Positions 1 through 9,322 of a stretch of 64,000 bases of DNA are shown piece by piece. The notes under the pieces were generated by a model. The model did no database searches. It had not been told where the DNA came from and worked only from the letters and a program-made list of their open reading frames with translations. Positions within the stretch are counted from its first letter, which is position 1; each line of letters begins with the position of its first letter. The stretch is from Clostridium cavendishii DSM 21758 (GTDB lineage Bacteria > Bacillota > Clostridia > Clostridiales > Clostridiaceae), in NCBI RefSeq assembly GCF_900141845.1, contig NZ_FQZB01000010.1, positions 124,001-188,000 of the forward strand, written 5' to 3'. The translations under genes and the position numbers were made by a program.

Positions 1-116
1 TTTCTAAATAACTTTTTTCTCCTTCTATATGATGATCTGAAGGCAATACAATCATCACAGCATCCTTGTCCTTCTTTAAAAGCTTAACTGCTGAAAGACC
101 TATGCATGTGGCAGTT
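1..116 (-). pseudogene. manC: mannose-1-phosphate guanylyltransferase, 3' part (interrupted, runs off the window)
   Basis: Read on the minus strand this stretch encodes ATCIGLSAV followed by a VLPSDHHI segment, the nucleotidyltransferase region that follows the EP-x-x-K-(N/E)-TA motif in GDP-mannose pyrophosphorylases. It has no start of its own: the N-terminal 87 codons lie at 9317-9576 in the same orientation. Joining the two at the shared GCAGTT core gives an uninterrupted EPANKETATCIGLSAV. The enzyme would make GDP-mannose from mannose-1-phosphate and GTP for surface polysaccharide. The rest of the gene is beyond the left edge. Assignment to the nucleotidyltransferase family is firm; mannose specificity is inferred. 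Confidence 0.8.
111..116. other. attachment site, left junction of the serine-recombinase element
   Basis: GCAGTT here is repeated at 9317-9322. Left of it is manC coding sequence, right of it is element DNA. Keeping only one copy restores the manC reading frame. Short core identity is expected for large serine recombinases. Confidence 0.75.
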
Positions 117-249
117 GCACTGTAAATTATATTGGTCATTTTAAATATATATGCTCTAATAAATAATCTACATCTATAACATTAGAGTCACCTATATTTT
201 CGAATTGTTTTAATGTAGAAAGTTAATTGGAACTTATATATATTACAAA

Positions 250-294
250 AATAATAGAGCGGTATATTCTTTTATTTTTATACCACTCTATTAT
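250..294 (-). terminator. rho-independent terminator after the toxin/immunity pair
   Basis: An inverted repeat (AATAATAGAG at the left arm, CTCTATTATT at the right, each followed or preceded by GGTATA/TATACC) lies 57 bases beyond the stop of the 90-residue gene. It closes the minus-strand transcription unit just inside the element's left end. Confidence 0.65.
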
Positions 295-350
295 TACTTC
301 TAAAATTCATTTATAGACTTATTTATTTTAAGTGTTCTCTTAATATACCT

Positions 351-623
351 TTAATTATCATTTAAGTATAAGTAGTTATCAAATCCATCAAAACTATCAT
401 ATTGCCCTTTAATAAAAATTCCAGCTGTTAGCCCAGAATATAATTCATCAAATTCTCTACGATAAGCTATTATTTTTGTTATTCTTATTTGTCTATACTC
501 ATTTGTTTTATTATTTTTTAAATATAATATATCCTCTTTATTAAAATCCTCTATAGTTCTCCCTATTAAATATAGTTCGCCCTCTCTTATATCTACTCCT
601 TCAATTATAAATATTTCCTTCAT
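351..623 (-). CDS. small cytoplasmic protein, candidate immunity partner of the upstream toxin-like protein
   Basis: A 90-residue acidic protein without signal peptide or membrane segment. It starts with ATG five bases after the stop of the 1166-residue secreted protein; the Shine-Dalgarno AGGAGA lies inside the end of that gene. The N-terminal half alternates strand-forming residues with Gly/Glu turns (EGVDIREGELYLIGRTIED), reminiscent of a small beta barrel. No named family is recognised. Its place directly behind a gene with a toxin-like C-terminus is the usual position of an immunity gene in polymorphic toxin systems, so immunity is inferred from context only. It is the last gene before the left end of the element. 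Confidence 0.55.
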   Translation of the reverse strand: MKEIFIIEGVDIREGELYLIGRTIEDFNKEDILYLKNNKTNEYRQIRITKIIAYRREFDELYSGLTAGIFIKGQYDSFDGFDNYLYLNDN

Positions 624-628
624 ATTAT

Positions 629-3600
629 CTAATCTCCTACTAATTCTAACACTTTTTTATAATACTCAATTAATTGTTCATTTGATAATCGTGGTGTATT
701 ATGCAACACATAACTTAATTGGGTCTTATCACTTATTATACTTGGTAAATCAATCCCCATAGATCTTAAAATACTTCTAGATTGTTCTGGTGTTAAATTG
801 ATACTTGCCTTTTTGGCAAATTCTTCTGGAAGTAGATTTATTCCGACTTCTTTTTCTAATACAGATATAACATTTCCCTCCTCTATAACTATTCCTTCTA
901 AATCTGTTTTTGTAGCAATATATAATACTCCATTTCCATAATTATTTGCCTCTGTCGCAAAAACGGTTGATACAACCGGATCTGTAGAAACAGGAGTTAT
1001 TCTCACTCTTTGTAATCCTGAACTACCTTTATATCCAACTGTAGTCCCCCTAAAATATAAAATTTCTGAAGTTGGAATTGCATCTTCAATATTTTTTAAA
1101 TAATTTATATTATTTTGTAATAAAGTACTTCCACCATTACTATACATTGTAAGTGCATTCCATGCACCAAATGCTTCAATTCCTTCTGCAAGTAAAGCAA
1201 TCTCTCCAGCAGCCAAATATGATGCACCTATTATAATACCTGCAAATGCAACATCTTTTAGCACTTTATTTAAATCAATACTATAATAAATAGTTAATGT
1301 GCCTTCTGCATCTGTTTTAACATCGCCAGTAAAGAAATCTATCCAACTTTCCTCAATTGGTGTCTCTCCCTTATCCACCCATCCATTAAACCATTCGTGT
1401 TTATAGTAATGAGGGTTTTTACCTGTAAGTATCTTAAATACATCATTAACAATAGCTTTATTCTGTACAGTTAGATAATCCCTTACTCCGTTAATATCAA
1501 ATGTAGCAATTATTGCCGCCTCTTCTTTACTCCAGCTAGTTTTTCTATTTTCTAAAAGCTTTTGCAAATTTTTATACATATCACTATGAGTAAAAGTTTC
1601 ATAGTCATCCTCTGATTTTATCCCTCTTGTTATTTTGGCTATATCTGATCTAAAACTATAGATATCGTGTCCAAACATAATCCATTTATCGCCATTATTG
1701 AAAGTTATATTATTATTATTTTTTTCGCTTATACAAATATCATATTTAGTTGGATTTATATCTTTTGAATCATCTAAGCTATCCCCATCTGTGTCTTTAA
1801 CTGCTGGATTAGAGTTGAATGTCCAACATTTATAAGATTTATTCCCTGATCCACCATAGTATATTTCTTCTTGTCTATTCAATTCTATTAAATCTGGTAC
1901 ACCATCTTTATCCGTATCTACAGAGTAATCTCCCAACTCTGGATCCTTGGCTAAGTGTACAATACTCCCATTTGAAAGTCTAATCCAAGCTCCATCATTT
2001 GATAACGAAGACATTTTTTCAATTAAAGGGTGTAAAATAGAAGCAAAAACATCATAAATATCTGCTATTATACCATTAGTCTCAGTATATAACTTCTCAT
2101 AATATTTTTTAGCAGAACTACTAGTAATAACTGAAACACTTATATTATTTTCCTTTAAAAGTTTTATTTCTTTATCCATAGTTATAGATGGATCATTTGC
2201 TGTACCTTCTTTATAACCTGCATCTGTAATTAATATTATATATTTTGACACACTTTCCCTGAAATTTTTATTCCTAGCTACATCAAGCCCATCTACAGAT
2301 GATTCTTCCCAATCACCACCACCATCTGCATATAAGTCACTTACTGAATTTTTGAAATCATCTACATTTGTAAACCATCCATAATCTTTTGTGGAGTATA
2401 GTCCATCTGTAGTTATATCCTTAAATCCTACCAATCCCAATCTAATATCTACTTTTTTCTTTTTTAATTCCTCTACAACTGCATTTATATTATTTTTTAC
2501 ATTACTTATAGCATTAGACATTGAACCAGTAGTATCAATTACAAAAACAACATCAGCTTTTCCAGTTTCTATCTTACTATTGCTATTTAATACATCAATA
2601 TCATAATAATAATCTTCTTCATCTATAACAAAGTAATAACTAAAGTGATTTACTACTGAAGATACTGTATTATTTTCTTCATCAACTTTTGATTCTAAAA
2701 TTTCAATTTTATTTTTTTCTGTATCATAGTAAGCTAATTTTAAATTTTTTATTTTATGACTTTTTAATACATTATCTCCTATTTTAAAAGTCAATTCAGC
2801 ACTATCAAATTTTAATGAGTCTTTATGCTCTATTTCAAAAGGATGTCCTACCATACTATGAATATTAGTAAATTTTTTATTTTCACTAACATCTTTTATA
2901 GTAATTTCCTTACTAAAATCTCCTTTACCTTTAATTGTTAACTGTGGTGTAACTAAGCTTTTTGAAATATCCAATCCATTATATTTTGAATCTATTAACT
3001 TTTGTGTTAATATTTCTTCTGAATCTATAACTCCATTTCCATCGGAGTCTTTAACTAATGGGTTGAGACCATTTTTTATTTCTGTCCCATCTCCCATTCC
3101 ATCACCATCTGTATCATAAAGTTTAGGATTAGTGTGATATTTATTTACTTCATCATAATCTGATATTCCATCTTCGTCTGTATCAGCTGATCCAGGATTT
3201 GTTCCTAGCTTGTATTCTTCTAAATTTGTTAGTCCATCTTTGTCATAATCCTCATTTGCAAGCGGATGATGTAATTGTACTCCATTTTGTAACATGGCAG
3301 AAATTAAAATATCATTTTCATAAATATCTGGTAATCCATCATTATCTTCGTCTTCTAAATTAATATTTCCACCAATTAAACTTAAATCATCATTATTACT
3401 CGTTACATTTAATAAGCTACCTCTATATATAATCTTATCTGCAATTATTCTACCATTTAAATTAAAATTTGAACTATTTATAGTTACAGTACCTTTAGGT
3501 GCATAAATAATACCATTAAAATTTGCTTTAGTAGTATTAATATTTATATTTCCATTAGTTGAACAAATAACAAGCTTCTCGGATACATCTTGGTTTAAAC

Positions 3601-4129
3601 TAGTTGCTTTAATATTTATGTCTTTATCTGCCATAATATAACTTTTGATATTTAAAGATGATCCACTAATTTGCATTTCACCATGTACTATTATAGGTTT
3701 GTCCACTTTTATGGTTTTATTATTTAATTGTTTATTTCCATCTATTACATCTGCATTATTTGATATTTTTTGCTTTATCCCACCACTTAAATCTGGTACT
3801 TTAATATTTTCTGTCCCTTCAATTTTATTATCAATGTTAATTATTGAACCACTTGCATCAATTTTATCCTTTGTTTCGCATTTACCATTGATATTCAATT
3901 TAGAACCTGAGAATTTAAAAATCCCATTTGAATGAATATCACCTTTCATCTGCATCTCTGAAGTACTAATTTCTAATGTCGAATCAGATGTTGATAAAAG
4001 TGTATATTCACTCCAATTACCAACCTTTGTTTTCTCATTTGCTAGAACCATTCTAGCAGGTAATAACTGTATAAATAATACAATTACAAGCAAATAAGCT
4101 ATATACTTCTTATTCAACCTAATTTTCAT
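629..4129 (-). CDS. secreted VWA/TSP3-repeat protein with ADP-ribosyltransferase-like C-terminal domain
   Basis: 1166 residues. A signal peptide (positively charged start, hydrophobic residues about 11-30, cut near VLA-NE) leads into a low-complexity beta-rich segment with repeated Ser/Asn/Ile motifs (about 50-245). Next come Asp-rich DxDxDGxxD calcium repeats of thrombospondin type 3 (about 255-370) and a von Willebrand A domain with a MIDAS motif DTTGS (about 530-700). Two further TSP3-like motifs follow (DTDKDGVPD, DTDGDSLDD). The last 140 residues contain YFRGTT, then STDPVVSTVFA, then EKEVGI...LLPEEF. This resembles the R/S-T/E-x-E order of ADP-ribosyltransferase toxins. Domain calls before the C-terminus are secure; enzymatic activity is a guess. 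It is probably a surface or secreted polymorphic toxin, co-transcribed with the 90-residue gene. Confidence 0.75.
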   Translation of the reverse strand: MKIRLNKKYIAYLLVIVLFIQLLPARMVLANEKTKVGNWSEYTLLSTSDSTLEISTSEMQMKGDIHSNGIFKFSGSKLNINGKCETKDKIDASGSIINIDNKIEGTENIKVPDLSGGIKQKISNNADVIDGNKQLNNKTIKVDKPIIVHGEMQISGSSLNIKSYIMADKDINIKATSLNQDVSEKLVICSTNGNININTTKANFNGIIYAPKGTVTINSSNFNLNGRIIADKIIYRGSLLNVTSNNDDLSLIGGNINLEDEDNDGLPDIYENDILISAMLQNGVQLHHPLANEDYDKDGLTNLEEYKLGTNPGSADTDEDGISDYDEVNKYHTNPKLYDTDGDGMGDGTEIKNGLNPLVKDSDGNGVIDSEEILTQKLIDSKYNGLDISKSLVTPQLTIKGKGDFSKEITIKDVSENKKFTNIHSMVGHPFEIEHKDSLKFDSAELTFKIGDNVLKSHKIKNLKLAYYDTEKNKIEILESKVDEENNTVSSVVNHFSYYFVIDEEDYYYDIDVLNSNSKIETGKADVVFVIDTTGSMSNAISNVKNNINAVVEELKKKKVDIRLGLVGFKDITTDGLYSTKDYGWFTNVDDFKNSVSDLYADGGGDWEESSVDGLDVARNKNFRESVSKYIILITDAGYKEGTANDPSITMDKEIKLLKENNISVSVITSSSAKKYYEKLYTETNGIIADIYDVFASILHPLIEKMSSLSNDGAWIRLSNGSIVHLAKDPELGDYSVDTDKDGVPDLIELNRQEEIYYGGSGNKSYKCWTFNSNPAVKDTDGDSLDDSKDINPTKYDICISEKNNNNITFNNGDKWIMFGHDIYSFRSDIAKITRGIKSEDDYETFTHSDMYKNLQKLLENRKTSWSKEEAAIIATFDINGVRDYLTVQNKAIVNDVFKILTGKNPHYYKHEWFNGWVDKGETPIEESWIDFFTGDVKTDAEGTLTIYYSIDLNKVLKDVAFAGIIIGASYLAAGEIALLAEGIEAFGAWNALTMYSNGGSTLLQNNINYLKNIEDAIPTSEILYFRGTTVGYKGSSGLQRVRITPVSTDPVVSTVFATEANNYGNGVLYIATKTDLEGIVIEEGNVISVLEKEVGINLLPEEFAKKASINLTPEQSRSILRSMGIDLPSIISDKTQLSYVLHNTPRLSNEQLIEYYKKVLELVGD

Positions 4130-4407
4130 ATAAATTCCCCCTTAAACTTCTTTACCTTTTAATTGTAATATTTACATTTTAACCCTTCAAGTGTTTTCTT
4201 TTACTTTTTTTACTTACAATAACTCAAATTCACTTATAAAACGACATTTTTTTCTTTGTTCCATTACTAATTAAAGTTAATATAGTTATTGCATCTTACA
4301 TTTATTTCAATATATTGTTTCATTATAAAAATAAATTATTATATCTCCCACACCACTTTTTTTATAAAATATTTATCATTTATAATATAGTGTAATATAG
4401 TTTGAAA

Positions 4408-5952
4408 TTAATTATTAAAATTTAAGAATATTTCTAGTTTATTTTTTCCATCCTTCTTTAATACCACAATCTTTTTAGCAATTTTTTCAACAGTTTCTCT
4501 ATCAAAATCATCAAATTCCAATATTTTATCAATATATCCTCTATAACTTTCAAAAATCTCTTCTTGCTTTCTAGTATCATTTATTCTAGAAATTATCTGT
4601 TCTTTTCTTATTTCTAACTTTTTTTGTTTACTTTCTATATCAGCTATTATCCCTTTAAAGTTTCTTTCATTAATAACACCATTTAATTTATCTTCATAAA
4701 TAATACTAATCTTTTTATCCAATTTTTTTAGTTCTTTCTCTATATTTTTAAGTTCCTTATCATCATTATTTTCCTTACTAAGCTCTTTATTAATATCATC
4801 GCACAGCTTGTCTTTATCTATCTTTTCCTCAACTAATCTTTTTAGCTCCTCTTTTAAAATAGATTTTAAATACTCTTCTTTCACAGAATGTGCTGTGCAC
4901 CTTCCCCCTCCTCTTTGAGAGTTCGAGCACTTATAGCCTTCATAGGATTTTCTATAGCACATACTTCCTCCACAGTCCCCGCATTGAAGAACTGTAGAAA
5001 ACAAATGTAATTCCCCTTTATGTCTATTTTTCTTTGCTCTAACCTTTATTAATCTTTGAACTTCATTAAATGTATTCTTATCTATTATCCCTTCAAATTC
5101 TCCACCCAAAACCCATTGATCTTTATCAGTTGTTTTAACTTTCTTTATTTTATAACTTACTTTTTTAAATCGCTGCTGTACCATATACCCACCATATTTA
5201 GGATTCTTTAAGATTGATAAAATAGTATTTGCATTCCATAATCCAAACTTAGACTTTGCAAAGTTTTTTATTCTTGCTGACGGTGGTTCTATTCCTCTTT
5301 TATTTAGTTCAGTTGCTATCTTACCTGCTCCCCAGCCACTTAAATAATATTTAAAAATATCTTTAACTACTTCTGTCGTTATATCATCTGCAGGTATTAA
5401 CTTTATTGTTTTAACATTTCCTTCATACAGAGTATCAAACTTATACCCATAAGGTGGCTTACTAGCTATGCTTGACCCTCTAAGCATTCTTTGCTTTAAT
5501 GCATCTTTTATTCTTCGTGAACAATCCTTAACATACATCTCATTCAATATATTTTTAAAAGGTATAATATCATCAAATTCATTATTTGTATCTACATTAT
5601 CTAGAACTGAAATAAATCTAATTCCATTTACCTTAAAATAATCCTCTAAGTAATAACCAGCCATAACGTAGTTACGTGAAAATCTTGATAAATCCCTTGT
5701 AACTACCATATTTATCTTTCCTGCTTCTATAGCATCTTTCATTTTTATAAAGCTAGCTCTTTCAAAATTTGAACCTGAAAAACCTTGATCTTCATAGATT
5801 TCAACAAGATTATATATGCTTTCAACATCAGTTTTACTTTTATCTAAAACCCATTTTTTAAGACTATCGACTTGAGCTGGTATAGATTCACTTTGTTCTT
5901 TCTTATCTGTAGAAACTCTAGCATATATAGCTATATTCCATATTTTCTTCAT
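4408..5952 (-). CDS. large serine recombinase (integrase)
   Basis: 514 residues. The N-terminal resolvase domain has the nucleophile in YARVSTD (Ser14), the conserved RLSRF-type helix as RDLSRFSRN, and DDIIPFKNILNEMYVKDCSRR. It is followed by the recombinase domain (about 165-275), a zinc ribbon CGDCGG...CSN...C (about 325-355) and a coiled coil. This is the standard layout of large serine integrases that join attP and attB. The ATG overlaps the stop of the upstream 63-residue gene by four bases, so the two are translationally coupled. It is one of two such enzymes in the element and, being full length with all motifs, a plausible integrase. Confidence 0.93.
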   Translation of the reverse strand: MKKIWNIAIYARVSTDKKEQSESIPAQVDSLKKWVLDKSKTDVESIYNLVEIYEDQGFSGSNFERASFIKMKDAIEAGKINMVVTRDLSRFSRNYVMAGYYLEDYFKVNGIRFISVLDNVDTNNEFDDIIPFKNILNEMYVKDCSRRIKDALKQRMLRGSSIASKPPYGYKFDTLYEGNVKTIKLIPADDITTEVVKDIFKYYLSGWGAGKIATELNKRGIEPPSARIKNFAKSKFGLWNANTILSILKNPKYGGYMVQQRFKKVSYKIKKVKTTDKDQWVLGGEFEGIIDKNTFNEVQRLIKVRAKKNRHKGELHLFSTVLQCGDCGGSMCYRKSYEGYKCSNSQRGGGRCTAHSVKEEYLKSILKEELKRLVEEKIDKDKLCDDINKELSKENNDDKELKNIEKELKKLDKKISIIYEDKLNGVINERNFKGIIADIESKQKKLEIRKEQIISRINDTRKQEEIFESYRGYIDKILEFDDFDRETVEKIAKKIVVLKKDGKNKLEIFLNFNN

Positions 5953-6140
5953 TTGCTTTCACTCCCACTGTTTATAATAATAGGAGTCTCTGATGATTCT
6001 TCTCTTATATAACTTATCCCTTTTTCTTTAATTAATTCATTTTTATAAATATTCAACTTTCTGATTACTATCTCTTTTATTATTTTCTCAAAATCCTCAT
6101 TACCATATATAAAGCTTACTTCTATCTCCTTATTTTTCAA
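5949..6140 (-). CDS. 63-residue protein coupled to the serine recombinase
   Basis: A short Lys/Glu/Ile-rich protein (MKNKEIEVSFIYGNEDFEKI...) whose stop codon overlaps the start of the 514-residue recombinase. No known family is recognised. The position, directly upstream of an integrase and coupled to it, fits a small accessory such as a directionality or DNA-binding factor, but nothing in the sequence proves this. It is transcribed divergently from the XRE gene at 6319. Confidence 0.6.
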   Translation of the reverse strand: MKNKEIEVSFIYGNEDFEKIIKEIVIRKLNIYKNELIKEKGISYIREESSETPIIINSGSESK

Positions 6141-6318
6141 ATTAATTCTCCTAATTATTGCTTTACTTATTAATACATAAGCTTTTATCTTTATATGATA
6201 ATAAACCTAGAATTTTCACCTTCTATTTTTTATGTTTACTTAGCCATTTTTATATTAAATTTCTATATGTCACAATAAGTTGAATATTTAATTTTATTAG
6301 AGTCAATAATCAAGCTAT

Positions 6319-6762
6319 ATGGAGGTGATTGGTATTTCTAATATAAATAAAAAGCTAGGTGAAGTTGTTAATGAAAGACGTAAAGCAAGAAAACTTTCAA
6401 CTAAAGAATTGAGTACTTTGTTACAAATATCTGATGGTACTTTAAATAATATAGAAAATGCTAAGGTTGATACTTTCCATTTAGATGTATTAAACAAATT
6501 GGTAAAGGAACTTGCTATTCCCTTAGACGTGATTTTCCCTAAAACAGACTTTGTAATAAACTTTTCAAAGCATAATACATCTATCCCTATTAAACTTACT
6601 GATGAAAAGCTATATGAAATATATTTAAAACACCTAGAACAATATAATTCTCTATTCTATTTACTGTGTGCTGGCAGCTCAAGTAATGAAAATTTAATTT
6701 TACTTTACGAAACAATAAATAATTTATATGAATTAATTAAATCTAATTCTAAAAATGGCTAA
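6319..6762 (+). CDS. XRE-family transcriptional regulator of the element
   Basis: 147 residues with an N-terminal Cro/C1 helix-turn-helix (NKKLGEVVNERRKARKLSTK, then ELSTLLQISDGTLNNIE), about residues 9-65. The C-terminal half is helical and has no clear family. It lies between the divergent recombinase units and probably represses one or both promoters. The start is doubtful: ATG 6319 has no ribosome binding site before it, but codons 1-4 themselves form a near-perfect GGAGGTGAT (6321-6329). An ATT at 6334 might be the real initiator. The HTH is intact with either start. Confidence 0.8.
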   Translation: MEVIGISNINKKLGEVVNERRKARKLSTKELSTLLQISDGTLNNIENAKVDTFHLDVLNKLVKELAIPLDVIFPKTDFVINFSKHNTSIPIKLTDEKLYEIYLKHLEQYNSLFYLLCAGSSSNENLILLYETINNLYELIKSNSKNG

Positions 6763-6785
6763 GAAAAATCTTAGTCATTTTTTAT
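6752..6785 (+). terminator. terminator of the XRE gene
   Basis: Arms AAATGGCTAAG and CTTAGTCATTT followed by a T run overlap the stop codon of the regulator. Confidence 0.7.
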
Positions 6786-6845
6786 TTAACAAAATGAATA
6801 TTCAATTTATTAATGGATACTCTATTTTATAGGAGGTGTCTTTTC

Positions 6846-7022
6846 ATGATAGATAATGATATAGAATTTATGTTAAACGAAGAAGGTCTTAGAAGTAATA
6901 AATTTAACCAATTTGTAATAAACCTTTTATTAGATAATATTTTTAATAAGGGGTCTTTAGATGATAATAAAAATTCCAGAGCCAGAAGAGTTGATGTTGA
7001 AAATGGCAACACAAGCGAATAA
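6846..7022 (+). CDS. 58-residue protein overlapping the second recombinase
   Basis: Start chosen at ATG 6846 because AGGAGGTG sits seven bases upstream. An open frame reaches back to 6813 but has no ribosome binding site there. The acidic protein (MIDNDIEFMLNEEGLRSNKF...) has no recognised family. Its last 62 bases overlap the second serine recombinase in another frame, so the two are coupled. This mirrors the small gene in front of the first recombinase on the other strand. Confidence 0.6.
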   Translation: MIDNDIEFMLNEEGLRSNKFNQFVINLLLDNIFNKGSLDDNKNSRARRVDVENGNTSE

Positions 7023-8295
7023 CTACACAGCTATATATGCTAGAAAATCTAATCTTAATAGTGAAGGTTGTTCTATAGAAACACAATTAAGTCTAGCTAA
7101 GAAATATGCTTATGAACATAATTTATTAATTTTTAAAGAATACTCTGAGGTTTTGTCTGCTGTGAAAAATGATATACATAACCGTACAGAACTTGAGAAA
7201 TTACTTCAAGATGCAAAGTCTGGCAAATTCAAAAATCTAATACTATATAGAAGAGACAGACTTGCTCGAACATCTAAAGACTTCTTAATACTAAAAAGTA
7301 AATTTAAAAAATATGGTGTTAAACTTCACTATACAGCAGATACAATGGTCGCTGATGATTCTCCTCTATCTTCATTTATAGATAACATATTAATGGCTGT
7401 TAGTGAACTTGAACCTAATAACATTGCTATAAGAACAGCTAATGGTAGAAAAATCAAAAGAGAAAGTGGCTATTATGAGGCCCGCTTAGCTCCATTTGGA
7501 TTTATAAAAGAAAAGATTTTTATTGAAAATAAAGAACGTTCTTATTTTTACCCAGATAATACTTATGTAGATATGATAAAAAATATTTTTCAAATCTATG
7601 TTGATAAAGATGACATTTTAGATTTTTCTCAACTTAGAACTAAACTATTGGATGAAAACATTTGTAATCTTTCCACAGAAAAGATTACAAATTTAATTTT
7701 ACACCCTATTTACTGTGGAAAAATGTTTTTTAAACCAGCTTTTAAGTTTATAAATGGTTATTTAATAGATACAGCTATTAATGAACCACTAGAGTTTACT
7801 TTTAATAATTTTATTAACTGTAAAAACGTAGATGCTATTATAGACGAAAACCTTTGGTTTGAGGCAATCTGTAAGTATTTAAGTGTTACTGAAAAAAAGA
7901 TTAATGATAACTTAAAAACTATACAAAAAGATTTATTTAAAGGAAAAGTTTTTTGTGGTAACTGTTCTAGCTTATTACATAAAGCAAATACCTCATATAT
8001 ATGTACTAACTGCTCAGATGTCAAGATTAGTTATAATAAGCTTATTAAGCGATTAAATAATTTTCTTAGAAATGATCTATTAGATGAATTTAGACTTAAT
8101 AATTATATAAAAATTTGCACTCGAAATATTAATTCTAAATTAAATACTACTAAAGATGAGCTTAAGGAAAATATAAAATCTCAAACTAAATATGTAAATT
8201 TATATTTAGATGATAACTCTAACAAAGACATTTCTGATAAATTAATAATACTCAAGAAAACAGAAAATGATTTAACCGAATTAATACTTCAATAA
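6961..8295 (+). CDS. second large serine recombinase
   Basis: 444 residues. The resolvase domain carries YARKSN (Ser30 from ATG 6961) and LYRRDRLARTSKDF. The recombinase domain follows, then a zinc ribbon CGNCSS...CTNC (about 325-345) and a short coiled coil. A start at ATG 7003 (MATQANNY) is possible, but 6961 has AAGGGG upstream. It is clearly divergent from the 514-residue enzyme, so it is not a recent duplicate. Two serine recombinases in one element recall the ccrA/ccrB pair of staphylococcal cassettes; cooperation is an inference. The shorter C-terminus may mean a weaker coiled coil. Confidence 0.9.
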   Translation: MIIKIPEPEELMLKMATQANNYTAIYARKSNLNSEGCSIETQLSLAKKYAYEHNLLIFKEYSEVLSAVKNDIHNRTELEKLLQDAKSGKFKNLILYRRDRLARTSKDFLILKSKFKKYGVKLHYTADTMVADDSPLSSFIDNILMAVSELEPNNIAIRTANGRKIKRESGYYEARLAPFGFIKEKIFIENKERSYFYPDNTYVDMIKNIFQIYVDKDDILDFSQLRTKLLDENICNLSTEKITNLILHPIYCGKMFFKPAFKFINGYLIDTAINEPLEFTFNNFINCKNVDAIIDENLWFEAICKYLSVTEKKINDNLKTIQKDLFKGKVFCGNCSSLLHKANTSYICTNCSDVKISYNKLIKRLNNFLRNDLLDEFRLNNYIKICTRNINSKLNTTKDELKENIKSQTKYVNLYLDDNSNKDISDKLIILKKTENDLTELILQ

Positions 8296-8424
8296 TGATA
8301 AAAGCATCTACTCATATACCCCTCCATTATGTACTTTGTATAGTCGTCATATAATGTTACATATTTATGATAACAAAATTTTATTATACACTATAAAACC
8401 TAATTTAAACTCATAATATATATC

Positions 8425-8892
8425 CTAAATTCCAATATGAAGTATAAAATTATTACCCTGCTGAGTAACCTCAGCGAATTGAGAAATCTTCTTAAAATTC
8501 TCAACTACTAATTCCCTATCATACTCAACATACTCCCGTTTCCAATATCCATCTGTTTCATTTTCTTCTACCCATATTAGCTCACTAGCTAATTTAAATT
8601 TACTTGGTGCAGCTGAAAATATATCAATCCACGCTAGTATAACCTGATATAATTTTTTAGCTCCTGAATAGTTTATTATAGTTTCTCCATAATAATCTAA
8701 GCCATAGAATTCACTAGTTTTTCCCTGTTTTAAAGAAGGGATCCATTTTAATGTATCATTGATATACCTAATTAATGAATCATCAATACCTACTTTATCT
8801 TTCCAGGTATATCTATTTTCTGAATACCAGTCAAAGCAATCTTCTAACTTTAAATCTTTAGGAATAAGAAAAAATTCATGTTCTAAACTCAT
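8425..8892 (-). CDS. hypothetical 155-residue cargo protein
   Basis: A soluble, acidic, Trp/Tyr-rich protein (MSLEHEFFLIPKDLKLEDCF...) without signal or membrane segments. Ribosome binding site AAGGTGAT lies just upstream of ATG. It resembles small cytoplasmic immunity-type proteins in size and composition, but no family can be named. It sits alone between the second recombinase (convergent) and the right end of the element. Confidence 0.6.
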   Translation of the reverse strand: MSLEHEFFLIPKDLKLEDCFDWYSENRYTWKDKVGIDDSLIRYINDTLKWIPSLKQGKTSEFYGLDYYGETIINYSGAKKLYQVILAWIDIFSAAPSKFKLASELIWVEENETDGYWKREYVEYDRELVVENFKKISQFAEVTQQGNNFILHIGI

Positions 8893-9316
8893 ACAATCAC
8901 CTTTATAAAAATTATTTTTTTCTTATAATAACTGATGTAGGTAAAATATCTTTCTCTAATATCAGTTATTATAGTTTTCTTGAAAATAACTTCTTATCAT
9001 AGATGTTCTCTTAATCATCTAATCTACCAATTAAATGGTTACAATTAGAATCCAAGGTGAATCATCTATTACTATAACTTTATACTTTTAATTATTACCT
9101 ATATTTTACATCAAAGCTAACAAGATATCAACTTGTTCAAATTTCAAAAGTTTATTGAAAGAAAAACTCACTTCTCCAATACTCCACTTTATATAATTAT
9201 ATAAACAAACTGCCTCACATACTCTTCTTTTAGAATAAGCCAACTATCATTAAACATACTTACTGTTTTTCTCATTAAACTATTCCGTTCTACAAATGAC
9301 CATTGTTGACTATAAA
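8893..9316. other. non-coding right-end region of element 1
   Basis: No convincing gene. It holds an inverted repeat at about 8926-8973 (ATAATAACTGAT and ATCAGTTATTAT, loop of about 28 bases) upstream of the 155-residue gene, and otherwise AT-rich sequence up to the attachment core. Confidence 0.5.
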
Positions 9317-9322
9317 GCAGTT
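9317..9322. other. attachment site, right junction of the serine-recombinase element
   Basis: Second copy of the GCAGTT core (see 111-116). manC coding sequence begins to its right; element DNA lies to its left and supplies the premature TAG stop at 9310. Confidence 0.75.

Larger units (their letters stand above)
117..9322. mobile_element. integrative element with two serine recombinases, inserted in manC
   Basis: The 9.2-kb segment is bounded by GCAGTT repeats and separates two collinear parts of one nucleotidyltransferase gene. It encodes two large serine recombinases (4408-5952 minus, 6961-8295 plus), an XRE regulator, three small or uncharacterised proteins, and a secreted toxin-like protein with a candidate immunity gene. 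No conjugation or relaxase genes are visible, so it is integrative and possibly mobilisable, but not self-transmissible on its own coding content. Confidence 0.85.

Noticed and set aside
2391..2606. Plus-strand frames inside the large toxin-like gene (also 3645-3935)
   Set aside because: They lie opposite a long gene with clear domains and have no start signals.
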